Positions 33,827-42,191 of a stretch of 64,000 nt of DNA are shown here, one piece after another. Source of the stretch: Bacillus sp. FJAT-42376 (GTDB taxonomy: Bacteria; Bacillota; Bacilli; Bacillales; Bacillaceae); the NCBI RefSeq assembly GCF_003816055.1, contig NZ_CP033906.1:744001-808000 (forward strand). The letters are read 5' to 3'. The position numbers and the translations under genes are program-made. The first letter of the stretch is position 1; each line of letters begins with the position of its first letter. The notes beneath the pieces are model-generated. The model was not told the origin of the DNA, ran no database searches, and was given only the letters and a program-made list of their open reading frames with translations.

Positions 33827-33919
33827 AGTAGTTCATTGATAGGTACACACATACTATCATCACTACTCAAACCAACTCAATTAAAAGTTTTCCGGTACAT
33901 CACTAATGTGAAGTACCGG
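33827..33919. other. Two hairpins downstream of the PLD-SNF2 gene
   Basis: The first is AGTAGT (33827-33832)/ACTACT (33862-33867) with inner TTGATAG/CTATCAT. The second is CCGGTAC (33892-33898)/GTACCGG (33913-33919). Neither has a T-tract. They may be mRNA 3' structures or protein binding sites. The rest of 33784-34136 shows no gene. Confidence 0.45.
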
Positions 33920-34018
33920 TGGCCTGATCTATTATTTACATAACTTAAGAATATTCAGATATTTAGAAATTAAATGTTGTCTTATATGATACGTGCTTGG
34001 TTAAAAAGTTGTATTAAA

Positions 34019-34050
34019 AACTCTCAAATTATCCATTTGGGAGTTTTTTC
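34019..34050 (+). terminator. Intrinsic terminator before the HelD-like gene
   Basis: AACTCTCAAAT pairs with ATTTGGGAGTT (one G-U pair), followed by TTTT. Confidence 0.8.
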
Positions 34051-34136
34051 ACTTGTTATTAAGTGTTTTGTAAAGCGTAATTGTTTAAGTGACAAAGATA
34101 TACATTCGATATTATGTATTTTCTCCTATTAACATT

Positions 34137-34180
34137 ATCCATATAGTGCTAAAATATGATTAAATTAGCACTATATGGAT
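34137..34180. promoter_or_regulatory. Perfect 16-bp inverted repeat before the HelD-like gene
   Basis: ATCCATATAGTGCTAA (34137-34152) and TTAGCACTATATGGAT (34165-34180) are exact reverse complements around a 12-base loop that contains TATGAT. The AAGGGG ribosome binding site follows at once. It is an operator or a 5' RNA hairpin. Confidence 0.75.
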
Positions 34181-34196
34181 AAAGGGGTATCTTAGA

Positions 34197-36503
34197 ATGA
34201 ATAAAGAGGATTTAAAGGCTGAGCAAAATGTTTTGGATGAAACGATTAAACATATTAAGAATCAATCATATTTTATCTGGGAGTTATTAGAGAAAAAAAG
34301 AGAACAATTCAGTAATCGTGACAATTCACCAGGCGATGAGATTGTTTATAGAAGAGGTACTAAAGATAGGGCGCTTTTAAGGAATGCTGAAAAGGAGCCA
34401 TACTTTGGCAGGATTGATATTATTGCTGATGATAACGAGATTGAAACGTACTATATAGGCAAGCAAGGAATAAGAGATAGAGCAGAAAATGTAATAGTTG
34501 TAGATTGGAGAATGCCTCTGGCATCTGTCTTCTACAATTTTATACCTGGCCATAGCAAACAATCATATTTTGTAGGTGAAGAGAAAAACAAAAACAAACA
34601 AACAGTAGAAGTACTGAAAAAGAAAGAATTTACTATTAGTAATCAAAAGCTTTTAAGAATAGTTCAGCAAATGAGTGATACCCAAAGTGCTCTAAATTAT
34701 ACACTTAGTGAATCTGGAGAAGAAATTTCTATAAAAGATGCTTTTTTAAAAGAAATTATTCAAAACAGTGAAACAACAGGGTATTTAAAAGAAATTATAG
34801 CTACGATTCAAAGGGAGCAGGATGTTGCTATTAGACAGCCTATAAATAAAGATGTAATTATTCAGGGCGTTGCAGGTTCTGGAAAATCTTCGATTGCACT
34901 TCACCGATTATCCTATCTTCTATTTAATAATAAACATATAAACCCAAAAGATATAATAATTTTAGGTCCTTCTAATCTATTTATTAGCTCAGTAAAAGAA
35001 TTATTGCCAGAACTAAATTTAAATGGAATAAAGCAATCAACTGTCCACCATTTAATACTTGAGTTTATAAAACCTTATCTTAATAAGCCTGTAAACCTAT
35101 CCTATCAAGAATATTTTGAAAGCATCTTATCTAAAGATAAAAACACTAATCAGCAAAAGTTGATTGAATTTAAAGGTTCTAAGAAGTTCGCAAATATATT
35201 AGAAACGTTTGTAGAAGACTTGAAAATTCAATATTTTAACAGAATCAAACCAATCGTATTATTACAAGAAATAATGGATACGGAATCTTTAATTAAAATA
35301 TTTGAAGGGTACAAATATTTATCCTTCACAAATCAAATACAAAGATTCTTAAGGCATGTTGAGAATCACTTTGAAAGGGTTGCTGAAGAAAAAATAAACG
35401 AATTAAAAAAGCAATATGAATTTATTTCTCGAAGTTATTTACAGGATGCGGGGCTGGATCCATTTGAATTTAAACAGTTAAATAAGAGGATGAAGGAAAT
35501 TTATGATTTTAAAGCTGGAAAAGTTCGGGAAGAGTTTAAAACCGTTATTTCTGAGTGGAAAGAGTCCCATAAAGCTCCTTCATTACTGAATATTTATAAT
35601 CAAGTTACTTCATATGAAATACTGAAGATGTTTGGCAAGGAGATAGAACGTGACATTCCTGAGTTGTTTAAAGAGAATAAACTTAGTGAAATTACTTACT
35701 TTGATATAGCTCCCCTCTTTTATATTTATTTATTAATTTATGACAGACCTGTAGTTTTTGCACATATGGTTATAGATGAGGCTCAAGATTTAAGCTATGT
35801 TCATTTTGCTGCACTGAAGAAAATCACAAAAACTATGACGATATTAGGCGATACAGATCAATCCCTCTTTATGGGGTATGGGCAATGTGATTGGACTGGA
35901 ATAAGCAAATCGCTGTTAAACATCGAGAAGGATTACTTGCTGAATTTAGATACCAGTTACCGATCAACGAGAGAAATAGTTGAGGCCGCAAATAAAGTGC
36001 TGCAAAATCATTTTGGTTCAGAGCACAAGAAAGTAGTACCTTTGAATCGAAGTGGGGAAGCAATTGAATATACAAAAGTAGAATCAGGAAAACAGCTAGT
36101 TGATGGGATTATAACTACAATTAAAAGTTGGAAGAGGAAGTATAAAAGGATAGCTATTATCCATAAAGACGAACAAAAAGCAAAAAAATTAGCTGAAATT
36201 TTAAGCAAAGAATATAACCGGGATGTAACTTATGTTAGCCCTGATCAGGAAGTTAACAATAAGGCAATAACCGTTTTAGCATCCTACTACACAAAAGGTA
36301 TGGAATTTGATGCAGTTGTATTAGTGAATGTTAATGATAGTAGCTTTCCTAAGAATGATTTTAATGCCAAGTTATTATACGTTATGTTTACCAGAGCTCA
36401 GCAAAAGGCTAAGGTATTTTATCAAGGGGAGCCATCCTTACTCTTAGAAGGATTAATAGAAAAAATCCCACAGTATAGTTCTGTATTTGATGACATCCTA
36501 TGA
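34197..36503 (+). CDS. HelD-like UvrD-family SF1 helicase
   Basis: The protein has 768 residues, close to HelD (about 770). The N-terminal coiled coil (about 1-45) and the HelD-specific block YFGRIDIIADD...YYIGKQGIRD...VVDWRMPLASVFYNF are present, followed by Walker A GVAGSGKS (224-231), motif II VIDEAQDLSY, motif III LGDTDQSLF, motif IV SYRSTREI and the late motif TKGMEFDAVVLVNV...YVMFTRAQ. HelD removes RNA polymerase from stalled complexes, and some homologues give rifamycin tolerance. Its place in an AT-rich defence island and its AT-rich codon use suggest a transferred paralogue. Monocistronic. Confidence 0.85.
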   Translation: MNKEDLKAEQNVLDETIKHIKNQSYFIWELLEKKREQFSNRDNSPGDEIVYRRGTKDRALLRNAEKEPYFGRIDIIADDNEIETYYIGKQGIRDRAENVIVVDWRMPLASVFYNFIPGHSKQSYFVGEEKNKNKQTVEVLKKKEFTISNQKLLRIVQQMSDTQSALNYTLSESGEEISIKDAFLKEIIQNSETTGYLKEIIATIQREQDVAIRQPINKDVIIQGVAGSGKSSIALHRLSYLLFNNKHINPKDIIILGPSNLFISSVKELLPELNLNGIKQSTVHHLILEFIKPYLNKPVNLSYQEYFESILSKDKNTNQQKLIEFKGSKKFANILETFVEDLKIQYFNRIKPIVLLQEIMDTESLIKIFEGYKYLSFTNQIQRFLRHVENHFERVAEEKINELKKQYEFISRSYLQDAGLDPFEFKQLNKRMKEIYDFKAGKVREEFKTVISEWKESHKAPSLLNIYNQVTSYEILKMFGKEIERDIPELFKENKLSEITYFDIAPLFYIYLLIYDRPVVFAHMVIDEAQDLSYVHFAALKKITKTMTILGDTDQSLFMGYGQCDWTGISKSLLNIEKDYLLNLDTSYRSTREIVEAANKVLQNHFGSEHKKVVPLNRSGEAIEYTKVESGKQLVDGIITTIKSWKRKYKRIAIIHKDEQKAKKLAEILSKEYNRDVTYVSPDQEVNNKAITVLASYYTKGMEFDAVVLVNVNDSSFPKNDFNAKLLYVMFTRAQQKAKVFYQGEPSLLLEGLIEKIPQYSSVFDDIL

Positions 36504-36530
36504 ACATAGTCAATAAAAAAATGGAGGTAA

Positions 36531-36977
36531 GATTTTTTTCTCAATTGGGAAAATGACGAAAGTTCAACGGTATATGGGTACAAAACAAAGCACCAAACAT
36601 GCCCTATTTTCATTACGTATCATAAGAAAAATGAAGTAGAAGAAAGCATCAACTATGGGGATGAATTTTTAAGTCAGGATCTACTAAAATGGTTTACGAG
36701 AAGCAATCGAACGCTTGAATCAAAAGAAGTAAAGGAAATCATCCAGGCTGACGAAGCCAACATTGATCTCCATATCTTTGTGAAAAAGGAAGATGGAGAA
36801 GGTAGTGATTTTTATTACTTAGGCAAGGCACACCCCGATAAGGAGAACATTAACCAAAGCAAGATGATCGCGAATGGAAAAGAGCTTCCGGTTGTTCATG
36901 TTCATATGGTGATGGAGCAGCCGATCGATTATAAGATTTATCAGTACCTTGTGAATGGGGAAGAGGAAATAAATTAA
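36531..36977 (+). pseudogene. C-terminal remnant of a DUF3427-type restriction helicase
   Basis: A frame open from 36531 to TAA 36975-36977 encodes about 148 residues: NWENDESSTVYGYKTKHQTCPIF, SINYGDEFLSQDLLKWFTRSNRT, VKKEDGEGSDFYYLGKAHP and VVHVHMVMEQPIDYKIYQYL. This is the C-terminal DUF3427 domain of large PLD/DEAD-type helicases of about 1000 residues. The N-terminal 85 percent is missing, and the fragment starts 27 bp after the HelD-like stop, so island assembly probably cut it. It has no ribosome binding site in frame, although a downstream GTG (36780) could begin a 65-residue peptide. Confidence 0.7.
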
Positions 36978-36999
36978 TAAGCATAAAATAAAAATTAGT

Positions 37000-37035
37000 A
37001 CCTGTAGATTGGAGTATTCATCTACAGGTATTTCT
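37000..37035 (+). terminator. Terminator after the DUF3427 remnant
   Basis: ACCTGTAGAT (37000-37009) pairs with ATCTACAGGT (37020-37029), followed by ATTTCTT. Confidence 0.75.
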
Positions 37036-37170
37036 TATATATAAATTTCAAATTACGGGAGAAACCAGGAGTTAATATTTTGAGAAAATAGATAACGCCA
37101 TTGGAGAAAAATCCAAGTGTATAACGTTTCAGGAGCATCCTATTATCTAAATGGAACTGACCAAAATAAG

Positions 37171-37199
37171 AAGGGAAAACCTGCATTTTCCCTTTTTCA
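37171..37199. terminator. Bidirectional terminator at the island's right edge
   Basis: AAGGGAAAA (37171-37179) pairs with TTTTCCCTT (37186-37194). T-tracts or A-tracts flank it. It ends the MarR gene. Confidence 0.75.
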
Positions 37200-37209
37200 A
37201 TTTATTTAA

Positions 37210-37680
37210 CTAAGAAGAGGGGTTATCAGAGAAGCTAATAGTCCCTCTTTTCACCCTCTCCCCAATCCTCCCAATCGACTCCACATCCTCCTCCGTCAAC
37301 AAACTCAAAAAATGCTCCCTTATAGCCTCCGAAACAACCGGCCGGGCTTCATTCAAAGCGGTTTTTCCAGCTTCCGTAATAATAACTTGAACTCCCCGAT
37401 CTGAGTCTGATGGTTTTCTTCGAACAAGTCCGCGCTTTTCCATTCGTGTCAGGTGGTGGGATAGCCTGCTTTTGTCCCAGGTCATGGAGTCGGCGAGTTC
37501 CTGCTGGCGGAGTTCTCCGTTTCCAAACTGATCGAGCCGGTCGAGGATTCCGAAATCCCCTTCAGAGAGGCCGGTTTGGTCTGTCAGGTCTTTGACGACG
37601 CGGCCGAAGATGCTCTGATAGGAGCCTTTCCACATATGCCATATATTCATTTCTTCTTGACTGATTTGTTTTTTCTTCAT
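37210..37680 (-). CDS. MarR-family transcriptional regulator
   Basis: The protein has 156 residues. The winged helix-turn-helix is LRQQELADSMTWDKSRLSHHLTRMEKRGLVRRKPSDSDRGVQVIITEAG, with helices for dimerisation at both ends. It is divergent from an aldo-keto reductase gene. Two palindromic sites, GTTGACGTATCAAC and GTTGACGTGTCAAC, lie in the shared region and are the likely operators. It probably represses the reductase and itself until a ligand, perhaps an aldehyde or quinone, binds. The ligand is not known. Confidence 0.9.
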   Translation of the reverse strand: MKKKQISQEEMNIWHMWKGSYQSIFGRVVKDLTDQTGLSEGDFGILDRLDQFGNGELRQQELADSMTWDKSRLSHHLTRMEKRGLVRRKPSDSDRGVQVIITEAGKTALNEARPVVSEAIREHFLSLLTEEDVESIGRIGERVKRGTISFSDNPSS

Positions 37681-37696
37681 GCCGCTATCATATCAC

Positions 37697-37712
37697 GGTT
37701 GACGTATCAACC
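37697..37712. promoter_or_regulatory. MarR operator 1 overlapping the reductase -35 box
   Basis: GGTTGA-CGTA-TCAACC. TTGACG inside it (37699-37704) is followed by a 17-bp spacer and TACGAT (37722-37727), a plausible promoter for the reductase. Confidence 0.7.
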
Positions 37713-37735
37713 TCAAGGTGCTACGATGTGTTTAA

Positions 37736-37749
37736 GTTGACGTGTCAAC
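37736..37749. promoter_or_regulatory. MarR operator 2
   Basis: GTTGA-CGTG-TCAAC is a second copy of the site, 38 bp from the first centre to centre, downstream of the predicted transcription start of the reductase. Confidence 0.7.
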
Positions 37750-37775
37750 CTAATGACAAAGGGGTGGATGATGAA

Positions 37776-38747
37776 ATGAACTATGTAAAGCTTGGAAGAT
37801 CTGGGTTGGATGTTTCGCGGCTGTGTCTTGGTTGTATGAGCTTCGGTGTGCCGGAACGCGGCAATACTCCGTGGTCGCTAAATGAAGAGGAGAGCAGGCC
37901 TATTATTAAAAAAGCACTGGATATGGGCATTAATTTTTTTAGCACGGCAAATATGTATTCTGATGGAACGAGTGAAGAAATCGTAGGGCGTGCTTTAAAA
38001 GATTTTGCCCGGCGGGATGAGGTGGTCGTTGCCACGAAGGTATTTGTTCCAATGCGGAAGGGTCCGAATGGAATGGGGCTTTCCCGTAAAGCGATCATGA
38101 CTGAGATTGATAACAGTCTGCAGAGGCTTGGAACGGACTACATCGATTTGTACCAGATTCATCGCTGGGATCCGCATACCCCGATTGAAGAAACGATGGA
38201 GGCTCTTCACGATCTAGTCAAGGCAGGAAAAGTGCGTTACATCGGAGCTTCCTCTATGCTTGCCTGGCAGTTCCTGAAAGCTCAGCATACGGCGGAGCTT
38301 CATGGCTGGACCCGCTTTATCTCCATGGAAAACAGGCTCAACCTGCTTTACCGGGAGGAAGAAAGGGAAATGCTGCCGCTTTGCAAGGAGGAGGGAGTGG
38401 GCGTCACCCCATACCTGCCGCTGGCTGCCGGCCGGTTAACACGGGAATGGAGTGAGCAGACCCACCGATCTGAAAATGATCAGGTTGCAAAGGCGCTGTT
38501 TTCAAGAACAGAGGGAGCGGACCGGAAAGTAGCGGAGAGAGTAGCGGAAGTGGCAGCTGGACGTGGCGTTCCGCGTGCACAAATTGCACTTGCCTGGATT
38601 CTGCAGAAGGAGGAAGTCACATCTCCAATCATCGGAGCGACGAAGGTGAACCATCTTGAAGATGCGGTTTCGGCATTGTCGGTTCGATTGACAGAGGAAG
38701 AGATGCATAGTTTGGAAGAGTTGTATGTGCCGCATACGCTTGTTTGA
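37776..38747 (+). CDS. Aldo/keto reductase (first of three)
   Basis: The product is 323 residues from ATG 37776, preceded by GGGGTGG. An upstream ATG (37728) overlaps the operators and is unlikely. The (beta/alpha)8 fold shows LGRSGLDVSRLCLGCMSFG, MGINFFSTANMYSDG, VVATKVFV (Lys), LYQIHRWDP (His) and GATKVNHLEDAV for NADPH. The usual catalytic aspartate of the D-T-A-x-x-Y motif is serine here (F-F-S-T-A-N-M-Y), while Tyr, Lys and His remain. It should reduce carbonyls with reduced or altered activity. Controlled by the divergent MarR gene. Confidence 0.88.
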   Translation: MNYVKLGRSGLDVSRLCLGCMSFGVPERGNTPWSLNEEESRPIIKKALDMGINFFSTANMYSDGTSEEIVGRALKDFARRDEVVVATKVFVPMRKGPNGMGLSRKAIMTEIDNSLQRLGTDYIDLYQIHRWDPHTPIEETMEALHDLVKAGKVRYIGASSMLAWQFLKAQHTAELHGWTRFISMENRLNLLYREEEREMLPLCKEEGVGVTPYLPLAAGRLTREWSEQTHRSENDQVAKALFSRTEGADRKVAERVAEVAAGRGVPRAQIALAWILQKEEVTSPIIGATKVNHLEDAVSALSVRLTEEEMHSLEELYVPHTLV

Positions 38748-38753
38748 ACAAAC

Positions 38754-38782
38754 AAAAAACCACCTTCGCAGGTGGTTTTTTC
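38754..38782. terminator. Bidirectional terminator
   Basis: AAAAAACCACCT and AGGTGGTTTTTT around a TCGC loop. Confidence 0.9.
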
Positions 38783-38866
38783 AAAAACCTTAACCCTTCA
38801 TTCCCCGCAGCATTTCTTCTTCAGAAAAGCTAAGTGAAAATTGATGGGCTTCATATCTTAATTTTA

Positions 38867-39910
38867 TTACACCGTCTTCACAGGCACCGGCAAAATCCTA
38901 ACCAGCTCAGTCAGCGCTTCCTCCGCATTTCTTACAGAAAGCGTGATTCTGTTTTCCTCCGGATACCGCATTGCAGTATGCTCGTAGCGCGGATCGTAGT
39001 AGTACTCAAGCAGCAGCATGACCGCGTCCTCGTACTCACGGGCGCTGAGGGACGCTTCAATTTGAGCAGCTGCCGGTGTATGAATTCGGGCCTTGATCCG
39101 GTAGAAGGCCTTCATGCATTCTTCATGGTGCTTCCATGGCTGGTAGTCTTCGACTAGGAACCTTGCGCGTTCCGTCCGGGGAATATCAAGGAACAGCTGG
39201 GTTCCCTGTTCTTTCTTTTCCGCGATGAATTCCGGGAGGACGGCTTTTCCGATTCGCTTGCTTTCCGCTTCCAGGACAACGAAAGAAGAGGACTGGAGCG
39301 GGAGGGCATCTTTTATGAGCAGAGAGTCGAACGTTTTTTGGTTGTGGGGATTCAGGCCGATCTGACCGAAGATGGAGCCTCTGTGATTCGCCATTCCTTC
39401 CAGATCAAGCACCGGATAGCCCTCCGCTTGAAGTTGATGGAGCAGCCATGTTTTTCCTGAGCCGGTATAGCCGTTCAGTACATAGGCCTTCGGTTTGAAG
39501 TCCATCGTTTCGATTTGATCGACGATCCACCGGCGGTATGCCCGCACTCCGCCATTCAGCCGGAACGTTTTGATGCCCATTAAATCGAGGACAGTAGCGG
39601 ACGTTCTGCTCCGCATACCGCCTCTCCAGCAGAAAACCGCCTTGGATTCGGGGATCGCGCTGAAGGTTTTAATGAACTCCGGAAGCTTCGCGGATACGAT
39701 TTCCAGGCCGCGGTCTTTTGCCGCCTGAACGCTGACCTGCTTATAAATCGTACCGATCTCAGCGCGTTCCTCGTCGTTAAAGAGGGGGATGTTCAAAGCG
39801 CCGGGAATGGATGCCTCTCTGTATTCAGACGGAGACCGGACATCCACTGCCACAATTTTCTTTTCTTTTTGCATCGCTAATAGCTGTTCAACTGAGAGAT
39901 CCTGAAACAC
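38867..39910 (-). CDS. mnmH: tRNA 2-selenouridine synthase MnmH (SelU/YbbB)
   Basis: The protein has 347 residues from GTG 39910. The N-terminal rhodanese domain has the active cysteine C94 in AVFCWRGGMRS, and the C-terminal P-loop domain has NGYTGSGKTWLL near 144-155. It replaces sulfur of 2-thiouridine at the wobble position of some tRNAs with selenium from selenophosphate, via a geranylated intermediate. It lies 21 bp after selD on the same strand, which supplies selenophosphate. No selA, selB or selC is seen here, so the pair seems to serve tRNA selenation only. Confidence 0.95.
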   Translation of the reverse strand: MFQDLSVEQLLAMQKEKKIVAVDVRSPSEYREASIPGALNIPLFNDEERAEIGTIYKQVSVQAAKDRGLEIVSAKLPEFIKTFSAIPESKAVFCWRGGMRSRTSATVLDLMGIKTFRLNGGVRAYRRWIVDQIETMDFKPKAYVLNGYTGSGKTWLLHQLQAEGYPVLDLEGMANHRGSIFGQIGLNPHNQKTFDSLLIKDALPLQSSSFVVLEAESKRIGKAVLPEFIAEKKEQGTQLFLDIPRTERARFLVEDYQPWKHHEECMKAFYRIKARIHTPAAAQIEASLSAREYEDAVMLLLEYYYDPRYEHTAMRYPEENRITLSVRNAEEALTELVRILPVPVKTV

Positions 39911-39931
39911 TGTTATTCCGCCCTTCTTTCA

Positions 39932-40984
39932 TCAAAACTTCTCAGAAACGACAATATGGCCGGGATGATCCGCCGTTACTTCTCCGATCATAGCCGCTTC
40001 CACACCGGCGTCCAGAAGGTCTTTCAGCAGGGCATCTGCTTCTTCGTCGGCTGCTGAAATGAGCAGCCCGCCGGACGTCACCGCATCGCACAAAATAAAC
40101 TGATCGATCTGATCCATGTTTTCCGGGAACGTCACATCTCCCTGCAGATGGGCGAAGTTGTTTTTCGTTCCGCCCGGGATGACGCCCTGCTCGGCAAGCT
40201 CGCGCACTCTCGGAAGGACAGGGACCGCTGTCTTTGCAATCCGGATGCCCGCTTTGCTTCCTTTCGCCATCTCAGACGTGTGTCCGAGCAGTCCGAAGCC
40301 TGTAACGTCCGTGCACGCATGAACGTCATAGGCAGCCATCGTTTCTGCTGCTGTTTTATTTAATGTGGCCATCACTTCTGTAACCCGGGCGATTTCTTCT
40401 TCGTTCAGCAAGTCTCTTTTAATAGAAGAAGTCAGGATGCCGACCCCGATTGGTTTCGTTAAAATCAGTTTATCACCGGGCTTCGCGCCTGCATTGGCCC
40501 TCACTTTATCAGGATGGACCGTTCCGGTTACCGCCAAACCAAACTTCGGCTCTTTATCTTCGATAGAGTGGCCTCCGACAAGGGTCGCGCCGGCTTCTTT
40601 CAGCTTATCGCCTGCCCCGCGGAGGATGTCTGCGAGGATTTGCTTGTCCAGATCCGCAATCGGGAAAGCAACAATGTTCAGGGCCGTAAGCGGTTTGCCT
40701 CCCATCGCATAAATGTCGCTGATGGCGTTCGCCGCGGCCACCTGGCCGAAGGAGTATGGGTCATCAACGATGGGAGTGAAGAAATCAAGTGTCTGGACAA
40801 TCGCTAGGTCGTCCGTCAGACGGTACACGCCCGCATCATCGCTCGTATCAAGCCCGACGAGCAAATCGGGATTCGGCATGGCAGGGGGGAGGGAGCGGAT
40901 GACCTCCTGCAGATCAGCCGGTCCGATTTTGCAGCCGCAGCCGCCTTTAGTTGATAAGGATGTTAATTTTATTTTTTGTGTCAT
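39932..40984 (-). CDS. selD: Selenide, water dikinase
   Basis: The protein has 350 residues. The N-terminal STKGGCGCK holds C16 and C18-K19, equivalent to the catalytic Cys and Lys of SelD, here in the cysteine form. The AIRS-type fold follows: GLDTSDDAGVYRL, DPYSFGQVAAANAISDIYAMGG and VGGHSIEDKEPKFGLAVTG. It makes selenophosphate from selenide and ATP for MnmH downstream. It is divergent from a YraQ-type permease gene across 134 bp. Confidence 0.95.
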   Translation of the reverse strand: MTQKIKLTSLSTKGGCGCKIGPADLQEVIRSLPPAMPNPDLLVGLDTSDDAGVYRLTDDLAIVQTLDFFTPIVDDPYSFGQVAAANAISDIYAMGGKPLTALNIVAFPIADLDKQILADILRGAGDKLKEAGATLVGGHSIEDKEPKFGLAVTGTVHPDKVRANAGAKPGDKLILTKPIGVGILTSSIKRDLLNEEEIARVTEVMATLNKTAAETMAAYDVHACTDVTGFGLLGHTSEMAKGSKAGIRIAKTAVPVLPRVRELAEQGVIPGGTKNNFAHLQGDVTFPENMDQIDQFILCDAVTSGGLLISAADEEADALLKDLLDAGVEAAMIGEVTADHPGHIVVSEKF

Positions 40985-41118
40985 AAGCCGCCAACCTTTC
41001 TGTATTCACTAAGATTATTATAAAGGACCTTTCCCGAAAAAGCATGGCAGAGGCATACTGCCTGTCTGCCGTGATATAATTTACTATTGTCCTGATTCTA
41101 TAAAAAAGGGGAATGAAA

Positions 41119-42186
41119 ATGGCTCAAAGTGCTCTTCAGCAACCACAGCCGTCGTCGGGTAAAAAAACCGCATGGCTTGTGATTCTATTTCTTGTGATTG
41201 CGGCGGCAGGTCTTTTTTATGTCAAATGGTGGCCTTATTATCAAAAAACATGGCTTGCTGCTTCCACACATTCAATTGGCGATTCAATTCTTGGCAGCGG
41301 AGAAGCCGGCGGGGCTCCTTCTTGGAGCGCTGCATGGGAATACGCCGTGGTTTATTTCAACGCTGTATGGAAAGCGGCTATCCTCGGGATTGTGCTCGGC
41401 TCGCTCATTCAGGTGCTGATTCCGTCCCAATGGCTGCTGCGTGTTCTCGGTAAAACAACCTTCGGAAGCACGGCTGCAGGCGGACTGGCTTCCCTTCCCG
41501 GAATGATGTGCACGTGCTGTGCCGCCCCGATGGCGGTAGGCATGCGGAAAAAGCACGTATCAGCGGGAGCAAGCCTTGCTTTCTGGATTGGCAACCCGGT
41601 GCTAAACCCTGCCGTTCTTGTCTTCATGACGTTTGTGCTGTCATGGAAATTCACGCTTCTTCGCTTAGTATTCGGTCTTATTTTAACGTTCGGCGTCAGC
41701 TACCTGGCTAACCGCTTTATGAAAGAAGAGGCACCGCTTCAGGCTGAAAAGATGGTGGAGGAAGCCGAAAAGGCTCAATCAGGTTCCTTCCTGTCAAGGT
41801 GGGGGAAAAGTTTGGGCAGCATGCTGCTGTACGTCGTTCCGGCTTATGTAATCTCCGTTCTTCTGCTCGGGGCGGCACGGGTATGGCTGTTCCCGAATGT
41901 GGGTGAAGCAGCGGCGAACAGCATCCTTGTCCTGATTCTCTTTGCGGTTGCCGGCATGCTCTTCGTCATTCCAACCGCAGCCGAAATTCCAATCATCCAG
42001 ACCTTCATGGCGATGGGTCTCGGTGCAGGACCGGCCGGAGCGCTTCTCATCACGCTTCCAGCCATCAGTCTCCCGTCCCTGCTGATTGTGGCAGGTTCTT
42101 TTCCGAAGAGGGTACTTGCCTTTGTGGCCGGTTCCGTCGTGTTGCTTGGGATTGCGGCCGGGTTAATCGGGATGCTTATATTGTAG
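41119..42186 (+). CDS. YraQ/DUF318-type permease
   Basis: The product is about 355 residues from ATG 41119, spaced seven bases from AGGGGA. The ATG at 41113 is too close. It has eight or more helices with two conserved blocks: ASLPGMMCTCCAAPMAVGMRKK followed by GASLAFWIGNPVLNPAVLVF, and FVIPTAAEIPIIQTFMAMGLGAGPAGALLITLPAISLPSLLIV. These define the permease family that includes YraQ and ArsP-like exporters. The CTCC cysteines suggest binding of a soft ligand. Its position next to selD raises the possibility of a selenium-related substrate (inference). Confidence 0.82.
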   Translation: MAQSALQQPQPSSGKKTAWLVILFLVIAAAGLFYVKWWPYYQKTWLAASTHSIGDSILGSGEAGGAPSWSAAWEYAVVYFNAVWKAAILGIVLGSLIQVLIPSQWLLRVLGKTTFGSTAAGGLASLPGMMCTCCAAPMAVGMRKKHVSAGASLAFWIGNPVLNPAVLVFMTFVLSWKFTLLRLVFGLILTFGVSYLANRFMKEEAPLQAEKMVEEAEKAQSGSFLSRWGKSLGSMLLYVVPAYVISVLLLGAARVWLFPNVGEAAANSILVLILFAVAGMLFVIPTAAEIPIIQTFMAMGLGAGPAGALLITLPAISLPSLLIVAGSFPKRVLAFVAGSVVLLGIAAGLIGMLIL

Positions 42187-42191
42187 GAGAG

